DNA of 64,000 nucleotides from Buttiauxella agrestis (GCF_900446255.1 NZ_UIGI01000001.1:1-64000); one strand, 5' to 3'. Shown: positions 1 through 12,698, counted from the stretch's first letter. The notes: generated by a model not told the origin, from the letters alone. A program made the numbers and translations.

Positions 1-1047
1 CTCCCGGCTCCGGCTGAACAGTTATACCGCTCTAACGTCAACGTAAAACATACGTTCGATAACTTCGTTGAGGGTAAGTCTAACCAACTGGCTCGCGCGG
101 CGGCGCGTCAGGTGGCTGATAACCCAGGCGGCGCATATAACCCTTTATTCCTTTATGGCGGCACGGGTTTAGGTAAAACGCACCTTTTGCATGCTGTTGG
201 CAACGGTATTATTGCTCGCAAACCGAATGCAAAAGTGGTGTACATGCACTCTGAGCGTTTCGTTCAGGACATGGTAAAAGCACTGCAAAACAACGCTATT
301 GAAGAGTTCAAACGTTACTACCGTTCTGTTGATGCGCTGCTCATTGATGACATTCAATTCTTTGCTAATAAAGAGCGCTCACAAGAAGAATTCTTCCACA
401 CCTTCAACGCCCTGCTTGAAGGTAATCAACAGATCATTCTGACTTCGGATCGTTATCCAAAAGAGATCAACGGTGTTGAAGATCGTCTGAAATCTCGTTT
501 CGGTTGGGGACTGACGGTAGCGATTGAACCGCCGGAACTGGAAACTCGCGTTGCGATCCTGATGAAAAAAGCTGACGAGAATGACATTCGTCTGCCAGGT
601 GAAGTGGCTTTCTTTATTGCCAAGCGTTTACGTTCTAACGTGCGTGAGCTTGAAGGAGCACTGAACCGTGTTATTGCCAATGCCAACTTTACTGGCCGGG
701 CGATAACCATCGACTTCGTGCGTGAAGCGCTGCGTGACTTGCTGGCGCTGCAAGAAAAACTCGTTACCATCGACAATATCCAAAAGACGGTGGCCGAGTA
801 CTATAAAATAAAGATTGCTGACCTGTTGTCCAAGCGTCGTTCTCGCTCGGTTGCCCGTCCACGTCAAATGGCGATGGCGCTGGCGAAGGAACTGACTAAC
901 CATAGCTTGCCAGAAATCGGCGATGCCTTTGGTGGCCGCGACCATACTACGGTCCTGCACGCCTGCCGTAAGATTGAGCAGTTGCGTGAAGAAAGCCACG
1001 ACATCAAAGAAGATTTCTCCAACTTAATCAGAACATTATCTTCGTGA
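1..1047 (+). CDS. dnaA: Chromosomal replication initiator DnaA (5' truncated by window edge)
   Basis: Initiator ATPase that binds DnaA boxes at oriC, melts the origin and loads DnaB. The frame is open from base 1, so the N-terminal domain I and part of linker II lie outside the window. Seen here are the AAA+ domain with Walker A (GGTGLGKTH), Walker B (LLIDDIQFF), the sensor region around [13 protein letters not shown], and the C-terminal DNA-binding domain IV with the signature [15 protein letters not shown]. The protein ends in LIRTLSS as in other enterics. dnaN follows after 4 bp, so the two genes are probably cotranscribed. Identification is essentially certain. Confidence 0.98.
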   Translation, partial: LPAPAEQLYRSNVNVKHTFDNFVEGKSNQLARAAARQVADNPGGAYNPLFLYGGTGLGKTHLLHAVGNGIIARKPNAKVVYMHSERFVQDMVKALQNNAIEEFKRYYRSVDALLIDDIQFFANKERSQEEFFHTFNALLEGNQQIILTSDRYPKEINGVEDRLKSRFGWGLTVAIEPPELETRVAILMKKADENDIRLPGEVAFFIAKRLRSNVRELEGALNRVIANANFTGRAITIDFVREALRDLLALQEKLVTIDNIQKTVAEYYKIKIADLLSKRRSRSVARPRQMAMALAKELTNHSLPEIGDAFGGRDHTTVLHACRKIEQLREESHDIKEDFSNLIRTLSS

Positions 1048-1051
1048 CGCT

Positions 1052-2152
1052 ATGAAATTTACCGTTGAACGTGAAACTTTATTAAAACCGCTGCAACAGG
1101 TGAGTGGCCCCTTAGGTGGCCGTCCGACGTTACCGATTCTCGGCAACCTGCTGTTGCAAGTCGCGGAAGGGACTCTTTCATTAACAGGCACTGACCTGGA
1201 AATGGAGATGGTCGCGCGTGTCGCATTGGTGCAACCGCATGAGCCGGGTGCTACAACCGTTCCTGCGCGTAAATTTTTCGACATCTGTCGTGGTTTGCCA
1301 GAAGGTGCAGAAATCGCTGTTCAGCTTGAGGGCGACCGCATGTTGGTGCGCTCCGGGCGTAGCCGTTTCTCGCTTTCAACGCTGCCTGCGGCGGATTTCC
1401 CGAACCTGGACGACTGGCAGAGCGAAGTCGAATTCACGCTCCCGCAAGCGACCATGAAACGCCTGATTGAAGCCACGCAGTTTTCTATGGCGCATCAGGA
1501 CGTCCGTTACTATTTGAACGGCATGTTGTTTGAAACCGAAGGCGAAGAACTACGCACCGTGGCGACCGATGGTCACCGCCTGGCTGTGTGTTCAATGCCG
1601 GTCGGTCAGTCTCTGCCTAACCATTCGGTGATCGTGCCGCGTAAAGGCGTGATTGAGCTGATGCGTATGCTCGACGGCGGTGATTCACCGCTGCGCATTC
1701 AAATTGGCAGCAACAACATTCGAGCTCACGTCGGCGACTTTATCTTCACTTCTAAGCTGGTTGATGGCCGTTTCCCGGATTATCGCCGCGTATTGCCGAA
1801 GAATCCGGACAAACATCTCGATGCCAGCTGTGATTTGCTGAAACAAGCGTTTTCGCGGGCGGCGATTTTGTCGAATGAGAAATTCCGTGGCGTTCGTCTG
1901 CAAGTGATTGCCAATCAGTTGAAAATCACCGCGAACAACCCGGAACAGGAAGAAGCCGAAGAGATTCTGGACGTCACTTATGACGGCACAGATATGGAAA
2001 TCGGCTTTAACGTCAGTTACGTGCTTGATGTACTGAACGCACTGAAGTGCGAGAACGTACGCATTTTGCTGACTGACTCTGTTTCCAGCGTGCAAATTGA
2101 AGATGCAGCTTCTCAGGCCGCGGCCTATGTCGTCATGCCAATGAGACTGTAG
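1052..2152 (+). CDS. dnaN: DNA polymerase III sliding clamp, beta subunit
   Basis: Forms the dimeric ring that tethers Pol III and other clamp-binding proteins to DNA. At 366 residues it is the normal length and carries three clamp-fold repeats; the start MKFTVERETLLKPLQQVSG and the C-terminal YVVMPMRL, which forms part of the peptide-binding pocket, are typical. The ATG lies 4 bp after the dnaA stop, and the TAG stop directly abuts the recF ATG, so translation of the dnaA-dnaN-recF genes is likely coupled. Nothing in the sequence is unusual. Confidence 0.98.
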   Translation: MKFTVERETLLKPLQQVSGPLGGRPTLPILGNLLLQVAEGTLSLTGTDLEMEMVARVALVQPHEPGATTVPARKFFDICRGLPEGAEIAVQLEGDRMLVRSGRSRFSLSTLPAADFPNLDDWQSEVEFTLPQATMKRLIEATQFSMAHQDVRYYLNGMLFETEGEELRTVATDGHRLAVCSMPVGQSLPNHSVIVPRKGVIELMRMLDGGDSPLRIQIGSNNIRAHVGDFIFTSKLVDGRFPDYRRVLPKNPDKHLDASCDLLKQAFSRAAILSNEKFRGVRLQVIANQLKITANNPEQEEAEEILDVTYDGTDMEIGFNVSYVLDVLNALKCENVRILLTDSVSSVQIEDAASQAAAYVVMPMRL

Positions 2153-5669
<3,517 letters not shown>

Positions 5670-5670
5670 G

Positions 5671-6573
5671 CTAAGTCATGCTGGTGGGCAATTTGCTCAC
5701 CAGCATATCTACCGCCAGCCTTACTCTGAGCGGGAGATGAGATGTCTGAAGCCACACCGCATGGGTTTCATAAACATTATCCAAATCCTCACGCAGTATC
5801 CTCACCAGCTTCCCATTCTGTAACTCTTCTTCAATCAGCCAGCAAGGCAGTAGCGCAACACCCAATCCGGCAATCGCTGCATCTGCAATCGCTTCTAAAT
5901 TGTCCATCATCACCCGTGATTTCGGGACAAACTCGCTTTTCTTGCCGCCATCGGCATTAATAACCCAGCGATGCGGCACGCCAGCATTCATGTAATTGAA
6001 CACTTCGTGGTGCGATAAATCATCGATGGTTTGCGGTTCACCGTGTTGCATCAAATAGCGAGGCGACGCGCAAATCATCATGCGGTGCTCGCCAATCTTT
6101 CGCGCCACCAGGCCACTGCTGTCAGGTAATTTTCCGTTGCGAATCACCAGATCTAATCCGTCTTCAACCAGGTCAGAAATTTTATCGCTAAACAGCAAAT
6201 CCACTGCCAGATTTGGATGCTGGCTCGCAAACTCTACCAACAAAGGCGCGATGCACATGCGCCCATAAAGCACCGGCATGGAGACACGCAACCGCCCACT
6301 GACGCTCTTTTTTCCGCTTTCTAGCAGCGTTTGGGCCGCATTAATTTCTGCCAGCGCTCGTAGGCAATGCTCATAGAACAGTGCGCCGTCATCCGTCAGT
6401 GCCAGGCTGCGCGTGGTGCGCTGAAACAGCCGGACAGCGAGCCGTTGCTCGAGCTGAGCCACTGTTTTTCCGACCGCAGAACGTGAAAGATGCAGGCGCT
6501 CCGCCGCAAGAGCAAAACTCCCCGCTTCAACTGCGGTCACAAAAACAGAGATCCCCTTCAGTTGTTCACTCAT
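5671..6573 (-). CDS. LysR-family transcriptional regulator
   Basis: A 300-residue LysR-type regulator. The N-terminal winged helix-turn-helix lies at about residues 15-60 (SFALAAERLHLSRSAVGKTV then QLEQRLAVRLFQRTTRSLAL), followed by a substrate-binding-like effector domain. I chose the ATG at 6573 (MSEQLKGISVFV), the usual start for this subgroup, over an upstream in-frame TTG. It is divergent from the oxidoreductase gene at 6685 with about 110 bp between them that hold nested dyads, the normal arrangement for a LysR regulator and its target. The effector is unknown. The 3' end overlaps the palindrome after gyrB. Confidence 0.9.
   Translation of the reverse strand: MSEQLKGISVFVTAVEAGSFALAAERLHLSRSAVGKTVAQLEQRLAVRLFQRTTRSLALTDDGALFYEHCLRALAEINAAQTLLESGKKSVSGRLRVSMPVLYGRMCIAPLLVEFASQHPNLAVDLLFSDKISDLVEDGLDLVIRNGKLPDSSGLVARKIGEHRMMICASPRYLMQHGEPQTIDDLSHHEVFNYMNAGVPHRWVINADGGKKSEFVPKSRVMMDNLEAIADAAIAGLGVALLPCWLIEEELQNGKLVRILREDLDNVYETHAVWLQTSHLPLRVRLAVDMLVSKLPTSMT
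5678..5706. repeat. Near-perfect 29-bp palindrome between gyrB and the LysR gene
   Basis: ATGCTGGTG and CACCAGCAT form a perfect 9-bp outer stem, and GCAA/TTGC extends it inside with single mismatched bases on each side. It lies just after the gyrB stop and inside the last codons of the convergent LysR gene. No T-run follows on either strand, so a classical intrinsic terminator is unlikely; it may still stop or stabilise both convergent transcripts. Confidence 0.6.
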
Positions 6574-6610
6574 CTTTTGTATCCATTCTGGAACCAATAT
6601 CGAGAAAATC

Positions 6611-6641
6611 TATCGCCACTGGTGACTCCAGGCCAGCGATA
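6611..6641. promoter_or_regulatory. Nested dyad in the LysR/oxidoreductase divergent region
   Basis: TATCGC at 6611-6616 is mirrored by GCGATA at 6636-6641, and inside it CTGG and CCAG form a second dyad around the same centre. The position between divergent LysR and target genes fits a LysR operator, which would be expected to control both. The binding protein is inferred from position only. Confidence 0.4.
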
Positions 6642-6684
6642 TACTTCCGTTTGTGATGAATTAATCGAATACGCGGAGCAAATG

Positions 6685-7722
6685 ATGAGCCAGACAACGA
6701 GCAAAACCATGCAACGCTGGACCATGAACGCCGTTGGGCGTGAAAACCTGACGCTCTCTACAGCAGCGATTCCAGCACCTGGCCCCGGTGAAGTTCTGGT
6801 GCGGGTCAATGCAGTATCGCTCAATTACCGCGACAAAATGGTGATTGACGGAACCATGCCGTTAGCACTTCCATTCCCTTTTACTCCAGCGTCCGATATG
6901 GCAGGTGTGATTGAAAGCATCGGCGAAGGCGTTACTCGCTTCCAGGCGGGGGCGCGAGTTATCTCAACGTTCTCGCCCGGCTGGATAGACGGCAAACCAA
7001 ACGGAACGGCTCGCACTCCACCGTACCGCACGCTCGGCGGGGTTTATCAGGGGATGCTCGCGCAATACGTGGTGATGAATGAAAACTGGCTGGTAGCCTC
7101 ACCTGAAAGTCTTGACGATATTCAGGCCAGCACATTGCCGTGCGCAGGGCTGACCGCCTGGTTTGCGCTGGTGGAGCGCGGCGGCATACACGCCGGGCAA
7201 TCCGTGCTGGTGCAGGGAACCGGCGGTGTTTCAATGTTTGCTCTGCAAATTGCCAAAGCCCACGGTGCCGAGGTTTTTGTTACCTCAGGGAGCGATGAAA
7301 AACTGGCGCGTGCCAAAGCGCTCGGGGCGGATCACGGCATCAATCGACTGGAAAGTGATTGGGTCGATGCGATTTATGAACTGACTCAGGAACGCGGTAT
7401 CGACCATATTATTGAAACCGTTGGCGGTGCGAACCTGGCAAATTCCCTGCGTGCGGTTGCCGTTCATGGGCGCATATCGGTGATTGGCGTCCTGGAAGGC
7501 TTTGAGTTCTCAGGCCCGGCAGGTGAGCTATTACTGAAATCCCCGACGATTCAGGGGATTGGCGTTGGGCATCGCCGTGCTCTTGAAAATTTCGTGCGCG
7601 CCATTGACGCAAGCAACATCCAACCGGTCATCGAAACCTGCTACCGTCTGGATGAGCTGCCGCAGGCACTGGAGCACCTCGACCGTGGAGCATTCGGCAA
7701 AATCGTCTTAACCCTCCCGTGA
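6685..7722 (+). CDS. NAD(P)-dependent alcohol dehydrogenase / quinone oxidoreductase, MDR superfamily
   Basis: A 345-residue medium-chain dehydrogenase/reductase. The N-terminal GroES-like domain contains VSLNYRDKMVIDG and PASDMAGVI; the Rossmann domain begins at GTGGVSMFALQIAKAHGAEV. The structural and catalytic zinc-ligand cysteine clusters of classical ADHs are absent, pointing to a zinc-independent quinone-oxidoreductase-like or enoyl-reductase-like enzyme; the substrate is unknown. GGAG at 6675-6678 places the start at the second of two adjacent ATGs (6685); the open frame runs upstream into the LysR gene but without support. Probably regulated by the divergent LysR protein. Confidence 0.85.
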   Translation: MSQTTSKTMQRWTMNAVGRENLTLSTAAIPAPGPGEVLVRVNAVSLNYRDKMVIDGTMPLALPFPFTPASDMAGVIESIGEGVTRFQAGARVISTFSPGWIDGKPNGTARTPPYRTLGGVYQGMLAQYVVMNENWLVASPESLDDIQASTLPCAGLTAWFALVERGGIHAGQSVLVQGTGGVSMFALQIAKAHGAEVFVTSGSDEKLARAKALGADHGINRLESDWVDAIYELTQERGIDHIIETVGGANLANSLRAVAVHGRISVIGVLEGFEFSGPAGELLLKSPTIQGIGVGHRRALENFVRAIDASNIQPVIETCYRLDELPQALEHLDRGAFGKIVLTLP

Positions 7723-7770
7723 TTGACTACACTTCAAGTACACACTTCGTGAATGCAAGAGGACACGGTC

Positions 7771-8160
7771 ATGGGTTTATTCGATCAAGTTACTGGCATG
7801 ATGGGGGGTGGCGATGCAGGTAAATTCAAAGTCATCCTTACATGGATAAATGAACAAGGCGGCATTCAGGCAATTCTGGAGCGGTTTCGCGAAAAAGGTT
7901 TCTCAGATGTGGTCACTTCATGGCTGAGTGGCGCGCATAATCAAAGCGTTAGCCCTGAGCAAATACAAGATGTCCTGGGCACGCCTGCAATTAGCGGCCT
8001 GGCCGAGAAACTCGGGATTGATGTGGGAAGTGCCTCTCAGTTGCTGGCAGAGCAGTTCCCGAAAATTGTCGATACTTTATCGCCAGCAGGTGAAGTCGCT
8101 CACGATGAAGATTTGCTGACCAAAGGTTTCCATATGCTGAAGGATAAATTCTTCCGCTAA
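7771..8160 (+). CDS. yidB: YidB, DUF937 family protein
   Basis: A 129-residue small protein of the DUF937 family, function unknown. The ATG at 7771 (MGLFDQVTGMMGGGDAGKF) is preceded by an AGAGGA ribosome-binding site and matches the conserved family start; an in-frame ATG six codons upstream is less likely. The ending LLTKGFHMLKDKFFR resembles E. coli YidB. Position between gyrB and yidA is conserved in enterics. The stop codon overlaps the edge of a truncated ERIC repeat. Confidence 0.92.
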   Translation: MGLFDQVTGMMGGGDAGKFKVILTWINEQGGIQAILERFREKGFSDVVTSWLSGAHNQSVSPEQIQDVLGTPAISGLAEKLGIDVGSASQLLAEQFPKIVDTLSPAGEVAHDEDLLTKGFHMLKDKFFR

Positions 8161-8196
8161 TACCCGCCTTTCTGCAACTCGAATTATTTTGGGTAT
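8160..8196. repeat. Truncated ERIC-type repeat
   Basis: A 37-bp segment framed by ATACCC and GGGTAT. Read on the minus strand it matches the left end of the ERIC copy at 27671 (ATTCGAGTTGCAG followed by GGCGG) and then jumps directly to the terminal GGGTAT, as if the central roughly 90 bp had been lost. It abuts the yidB stop codon. Confidence 0.55.
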
Positions 8197-8198
8197 AA

Positions 8199-8241
8199 AC
8201 GCCACTCACGCCAGTTTTTTTACGGTTCCGGGTGGCGTTTT
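8199..8241 (+). terminator. Hairpin after yidB
   Basis: AACGCCAC near 8199 pairs with GTGGCGTT at 8233-8240, followed by a short T-rich stretch before yidA. A long loop separates the arms. Likely the end of the yidB transcript, though not a textbook terminator. Confidence 0.45.
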
Positions 8242-8340
8242 CTTACCGTTAAAACGGACCTATTTCTTAAGCAACGTAGCGCTATTTTTGCAGGCTTAAT
8301 CGCGTTAGCATGAGATAAACTCACTACCTCAGATAATCCT

Positions 8341-9153
8341 ATGCCTATAAAACTCATTGCTATTGATATGGACGGCACACTGTTGCTGCCAGACCACACC
8401 ATTTCTCCAGCCGTTAAAGCAGCCATCGCCAGCGCGCGCGAACGCGGCGTCAACGTTGTTTTGTGTACCGGACGTCCTTTTGCAGGTGTTGAGAGCTATC
8501 TCAAAGAGCTGCATATGGATAAACCGAATGACTACTGCATTACCTATAACGGTGCATTAGTTCAGAAGGCCAACGATGGCAGCACCGTGGCGCAAACCGC
8601 GCTGAGTTATGACGACTATCGCTACCTGGAACAGCTTTCCCGCGAAGTCGGTTCCCACTTCCACGCGCTGGACAGATACACGCTGTACACCGCGAACCGC
8701 GATATCAGCTACTACACCGTTCATGAATCCTTTGTCGCCAATATCCCGCTGGTATTCAGCGAGCCAGAAAACATGGATAAAAACGGCGCGTACCTGAAAG
8801 TGATGATGATCGACGAGCCAGCGATTCTGGATAAAGCCATCGCTAAAATTCCAGCCGATGTGTATGAGCGTTATACGCTACTGAAAAGCTCGCCTTATTT
8901 CCTCGAGATCCTCGATAAGCGCGTTAACAAAGGCACAGGCGTGAAAGCGCTGGCGGAATCCTTAGGCATCAAGCAAGAAGAAGTGATGACGCTGGGCGAT
9001 CAGGAAAACGACATCGCGATGCTGGAATACGCGGGTATCGGTGTGGCGATGGAAAACGCCATTGATAAAGTGAAAGAAGTCAGTAACTTCGTCACGAAAT
9101 CTAACCTCGAAGATGGCGTTGCGTATGCGATTGAGAAGTTTGTTCTGAACTGA
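8341..9153 (+). CDS. yidA: YidA, HAD-superfamily sugar phosphatase (Cof type IIB)
   Basis: A 270-residue cytoplasmic phosphatase of the HAD subclass IIB. HAD motif I is IDMDGTLL near the N-terminus, motif II is CTGRPF, a conserved Lys follows near SSPYFLEILDKRVNKGTG, and motif IV is LGDQENDIAMLEYAGIGVAM. In E. coli the enzyme dephosphorylates sugar phosphates and related metabolites. It is placed between yidB and the dgo operon as in E. coli and is followed by a good intrinsic terminator. Confidence 0.95.
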   Translation: MPIKLIAIDMDGTLLLPDHTISPAVKAAIASARERGVNVVLCTGRPFAGVESYLKELHMDKPNDYCITYNGALVQKANDGSTVAQTALSYDDYRYLEQLSREVGSHFHALDRYTLYTANRDISYYTVHESFVANIPLVFSEPENMDKNGAYLKVMMIDEPAILDKAIAKIPADVYERYTLLKSSPYFLEILDKRVNKGTGVKALAESLGIKQEEVMTLGDQENDIAMLEYAGIGVAMENAIDKVKEVSNFVTKSNLEDGVAYAIEKFVLN

Positions 9154-9175
9154 TCCCATGCTGAAATTGAAACAG

Positions 9176-9206
9176 AAACCCTGGCTTTTGCGCCGGGGTT
9201 TTTTTT
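9176..9206 (+). terminator. Intrinsic terminator of yidA
   Basis: AAACCC...GGC pairs with GCC...GGGGTTT across a TTTTGC-type loop and runs into a tract of eight T. It separates yidA from the dgo operon. Confidence 0.8.
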
Positions 9207-9244
9207 GATCTTATTTTTATCAATTGTCTGTTTTGTGATCCAAA

Positions 9245-9276
9245 TTGTAGTACAACCTATCTATGTTGTACTACAT
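9245..9276. promoter_or_regulatory. Pair of DgoR operators upstream of dgoR
   Basis: Two half-palindromic sites, TTGTAGTACAA at 9245-9255 and TTGTACTACAT at 9266-9276, start exactly 21 bp apart, i.e. on the same DNA face two turns on. Both fit the TTGTA(G/C)TACA(A/T) pattern I recall for DgoR of E. coli. They lie about 110-140 bp before the dgoR start, where they would repress the dgo promoter until galactonate binds DgoR. Confidence 0.8.
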
Positions 9277-9384
9277 TACGCACATAAGAAGAATAATCTG
9301 TCTGACATTGGTACTTCAAAATAGCGGTGTTTTTCAGCGATCGCGGTAAAGTGGGGTTAAAACCTACGTTGAACAGGGCAAACC

Positions 9385-10068
9385 ATGACTAAGACCGATC
9401 GCATCATCGTGACGCTGGGCAAACAGATTGTCGGCGGCAAGTACACACCGGGCGCTGCATTACCGTCAGAAGCGGACTTATGTGAGGAGTTCGAAACCTC
9501 ACGCAACATTATCCGCGAAGTTTTTCGCTCCTTGATGGCGAAGCGCTTAGTTGAAATGAAACGTTATCGCGGCGCTTTTGTGCAGTCGCGTAACCAGTGG
9601 AATTACCTCGATACCGAAGTGTTGCAGTGGGTGCTGGAAAACGATTACGACCCGCGTCTGATTAGCGCCATGAGCGAAGTGCGAAATCTGGTCGAACCCG
9701 CTATCGCACGCTGGGCCGCAGAACGGGCCACATCAAGTGACCTGGCACGTATCGAAGGCGCACTCAACGACATGGTGGCGAATAACCAGGATCGTGACGC
9801 GTTTAACGAAGCCGATATCCGCTACCACGAAGCGGTGCTGGAATCGGTGCATAACCCGGTGCTTCAGCAGTTAAGTATCGCAATAAGCTCACTCCAGCGT
9901 GCCGTTTTTGAACGCACCTGGATGGGTGATGAAGCCAACATGCCGCAAACGCTTCAGGAGCATAAAGCGCTATTCGATGCGATTCGCCATCAGGATAGAG
10001 AGGCGGCAGAAAAAGCGGCGCTGACAATGATTGCCAGCTCCACCCGACGACTAAAGGAAATCACATGA
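9385..10068 (+). CDS. dgoR: DgoR, GntR/FadR-type repressor of the galactonate operon
   Basis: A 227-residue FadR-subfamily GntR regulator: N-terminal winged helix (LPSEADLCEEFETSRNIIREV) at about residues 25-70 and a C-terminal all-helical FCD ligand domain with candidate metal/ligand residues in NEADIRYHEAVLES. Known to be relieved by D-galactonate in E. coli. It overlaps dgoK by 4 bp (ATGA), so it is cotranscribed with the enzymes it controls; two matching operators lie upstream. Confidence 0.95.
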   Translation: MTKTDRIIVTLGKQIVGGKYTPGAALPSEADLCEEFETSRNIIREVFRSLMAKRLVEMKRYRGAFVQSRNQWNYLDTEVLQWVLENDYDPRLISAMSEVRNLVEPAIARWAAERATSSDLARIEGALNDMVANNQDRDAFNEADIRYHEAVLESVHNPVLQQLSIAISSLQRAVFERTWMGDEANMPQTLQEHKALFDAIRHQDREAAEKAALTMIASSTRRLKEIT

Positions 10069-10949
10069 CATCACGTTACATCGCTATTGACTGGGGTTCG
10101 ACTAACCTGCGCGCCTGGCTCTACCAGGACGGTATTTGCATTGATAGTCGCCAGACCACCGCGGGCGTTACGCGCCTGAACGGTAAAACCCCAGAAGCGG
10201 TGTTCGATGAAGTTACCCAGGGCTGGCGTGAAAAGACTACGCCAGTACTGATGGCCGGAATGGTAGGCAGCAATGCCGGGTGGAAAATAGCCCCTTACCT
10301 GCCGTGTCCGGCGCGGTTTTCTGATTTAAGCCAGCAACTGACTCCGGTGCTGGATAACGTCTGGATCATTCCCGGTCTTAGCGTCCAGAGCGACGATAAC
10401 TGCAACGTGATGCGTGGTGAAGAAACCCAGCTTCTCGGTGCGCGTACTCTTGGCCCGTCGTCGCTCTACATCATGCCGGGAACGCACTGCAAATGGGTTC
10501 ATGCGGATAACGAAACGGTGCAGGATTTCCGAACCGTGATGACCGGCGAGCTGCATCATATCCTGCTCAATCACTCCTTAATTGGCGCAGGTCTGCCTGA
10601 GCAACAAACCAGCCACGAATCCTTCGAGGCCGGGCTGCATCGCGGTATTAACGACAGCGATTTGTTGCCACGACTTTTTGAAATACGGGCTGCCCATGTG
10701 TTGGGTGAACTGCCGCGTAGCGAAGTCAGCGAATTTCTTTCCGGGTTGTTGATTGGTAATGAAGTGGCGGCGATGGCTCGCCTGTACGCTCCGGACACTC
10801 AACAGCCTGTCACTATTGTTGCTAATCCATCCCTGAGCCAGCGTTATATCAAAGCGCTTGAGTTGCTGGGCTACCAGGCGAAAGTGCTGGATGGCGACAA
10901 TGCATTCCAGGCAGGAATAAGGAGTATTGCAAATGCAGTGGCAAACTAA
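10065..10949 (+). CDS. dgoK: 2-dehydro-3-deoxygalactonokinase
   Basis: Phosphorylates 2-keto-3-deoxy-galactonate to the 6-phosphate, the second step of the De Ley-Doudoroff galactonate pathway. The 294-residue protein has an ASKHA-type phosphate motif near the start (DWGSTNLRAWLYQ) and the family segment RGEETQLLGA. Translation is coupled to dgoR (4-bp overlap) and its end overlaps the dgoA start by 17 bp. Confidence 0.95.
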   Translation: MTSRYIAIDWGSTNLRAWLYQDGICIDSRQTTAGVTRLNGKTPEAVFDEVTQGWREKTTPVLMAGMVGSNAGWKIAPYLPCPARFSDLSQQLTPVLDNVWIIPGLSVQSDDNCNVMRGEETQLLGARTLGPSSLYIMPGTHCKWVHADNETVQDFRTVMTGELHHILLNHSLIGAGLPEQQTSHESFEAGLHRGINDSDLLPRLFEIRAAHVLGELPRSEVSEFLSGLLIGNEVAAMARLYAPDTQQPVTIVANPSLSQRYIKALELLGYQAKVLDGDNAFQAGIRSIANAVAN

Positions 10950-11553
10950 TCTTCCGCTCATCGCTATTTTGCGCGGTATTACGCCGGATGAAGCGCACGC
11001 CCACGTTGCCGCGTTGCTGGATGCGGGATTTGACGCGATAGAAATCCCGATGAATTCACCAAACTGGCAGCAAAGTATTCGCGCGATGGTTGCGGAATTT
11101 GGGCATCGTGCACTGATCGGTGCAGGGACCGTTTTGAAACCCGATCAGGTCAATGAACTGGCTGAGATGGGCGGCAAACTGGTCGTCACACCGAATACGC
11201 AGCCGGAAGTTATTCGTCGCGCTGTCGCCAACGGAATGACGGTCTGCGCCGGTTGTGCGACCGCCTCAGAAGCGTTTACCGCACTGGATGCGGGCGCTCA
11301 GGCCCTGAAGATCTTCCCTTCTTCCTCTTTTGGCCCGGACTACATCAAAGCGCTGAAAGCAGTGCTGCCGCCAGAAGTACCCGTTTTTGCCGTTGGCGGT
11401 GTGACACCTGAAAACCTGGTGCAATGGCTAAAAGCTGGCTGCGCTGGAGCAGGTCTTGGCAGCGATTTATACCGTGCTGGTCAATCTGTTGAGCGTACAA
11501 CTGAGAAGGCGAAAGCATTTGTTAAAGCGTACAAGGAGGCTGTGCAGCCATGA
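10933..11553 (+). CDS. dgoA: 2-dehydro-3-deoxy-6-phosphogalactonate aldolase
   Basis: Class I KDPGal aldolase that splits KDPGal to pyruvate and glyceraldehyde 3-phosphate. The 206-residue TIM barrel has the Schiff-base lysine in [13 protein letters not shown] and the phosphate site at AVGGVTPEN. The ATG at 10933 follows AAGGAG by 8 bp and gives the family start [15 protein letters not shown]; an in-frame TTG two codons earlier is rejected. It overlaps dgoK upstream and dgoD downstream (4 bp). Confidence 0.95.
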   Translation: MQWQTNLPLIAILRGITPDEAHAHVAALLDAGFDAIEIPMNSPNWQQSIRAMVAEFGHRALIGAGTVLKPDQVNELAEMGGKLVVTPNTQPEVIRRAVANGMTVCAGCATASEAFTALDAGAQALKIFPSSSFGPDYIKALKAVLPPEVPVFAVGGVTPENLVQWLKAGCAGAGLGSDLYRAGQSVERTTEKAKAFVKAYKEAVQP

Positions 11554-12698
11554 AAATTACTAAATTAACCACTTACCAATTACCGCCGCGCTGGATGTTC
11601 CTGAAAATTGAAACTGATGAAGGCGTGGTTGGCTGGGGCGAACCGGTTATTGAAGGTCGGGCAAAAAGCGTTGAGGCAGCCGTTCATGAATTAAGTGAAA
11701 TGCTGATTGGTCAGGACCCTGCACGTATTAATGATTTATGGCAAGTGATGTATCGCGGCGGTTTTTATCGTGGTGGCCCTATTCTGATGAGCGCAATTGC
11801 CGGTATTGACCAGGCATTGTGGGATATTAAGGGTAAAGTATTAAACGCTCCTGTCTGGCAATTAATGGGTGGACTGGTTCGCGACAAAATTAAAGCCTAT
11901 AGCTGGGTCGGCGGCGATCGCCCATCAGAAGTGATTGAAGGTATTTCTGCATTGCGGAAAATTGGTTTTGACACCTTTAAATTAAATGGCTGCGAAGAAA
12001 TGGGAATTATTGATAACTCCCGTAAAATTGATGCCGCTGTTAATACCGTTGCACAAATTCGCGAAGCCTTTGGTAATGAAATTGAATTTGGTCTGGATTT
12101 CCATGGCCGTGTCAGTGCGCCAATGGCGAAAGTGTTAATTAAAGAATTAGAGCAATATCGCCCGCTGTTTATTGAAGAACCGGTTCTTGCCGAGCAAGCC
12201 GAATACTATCCGCGTCTGGCGGCACAAACCCACATTCCAATCGCCGCAGGCGAACGTATGTTCTCGCGTTTTGAGTTCAAACGCGTACTCGAAGCGGGCG
12301 GACTGGCGATTCTGCAACCCGATCTTTCTCATGCGGGTGGTATCACCGAGTGCTACAAAATCGCCGGTATGGCTGAAGCTTATGACGTTTCACTGGCTCC
12401 ACATTGCCCGCTTGGCCCAATCGCACTGGCTGCATGTTTGCATATCGACTTTGTGTCCCGCAACGCGGTGTTCCAAGAACAAAGCATGGGGATTCATTAC
12501 AACAAAGGAGCGGAATTACTCGACTTCGTGAAAAACAAAGACGATTTCAAAATGGATGGCGGTCACTTTATGCCATTAATGAAACCGGGCCTTGGTGTAG
12601 AAATTGACGAAGAAAAAGTCATTGAACGTAGTAAAAATGTGACCGACTGGCGCAACCCTTTATGGCGTTACGAAGATGGTGCTGTAGCCGAGTGGTGA
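11550..12698 (+). CDS. dgoD: D-galactonate dehydratase
   Basis: Enolase-superfamily enzyme that dehydrates D-galactonate to 2-keto-3-deoxy-galactonate, the first catabolic step. At 382 residues it equals the E. coli protein. The Mg ligands are visible as the Asp in FGLDFHGR, the Glu in FIEEPV and the Glu in [10 protein letters not shown]; the catalytic His pair is in DFHGR and LAPHCPLGP. It overlaps dgoA by 4 bp and is followed by a 104-bp gap with alternative hairpins before dgoT. Confidence 0.96.
   Translation: MKITKLTTYQLPPRWMFLKIETDEGVVGWGEPVIEGRAKSVEAAVHELSEMLIGQDPARINDLWQVMYRGGFYRGGPILMSAIAGIDQALWDIKGKVLNAPVWQLMGGLVRDKIKAYSWVGGDRPSEVIEGISALRKIGFDTFKLNGCEEMGIIDNSRKIDAAVNTVAQIREAFGNEIEFGLDFHGRVSAPMAKVLIKELEQYRPLFIEEPVLAEQAEYYPRLAAQTHIPIAAGERMFSRFEFKRVLEAGGLAILQPDLSHAGGITECYKIAGMAEAYDVSLAPHCPLGPIALAACLHIDFVSRNAVFQEQSMGIHYNKGAELLDFVKNKDDFKMDGGHFMPLMKPGLGVEIDEEKVIERSKNVTDWRNPLWRYEDGAVAEW

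Noticed and set aside
5678-5706. Classical intrinsic terminator for gyrB
   Set aside because: The palindrome is strong but no T-run follows on either strand, so it is listed only as a palindrome.
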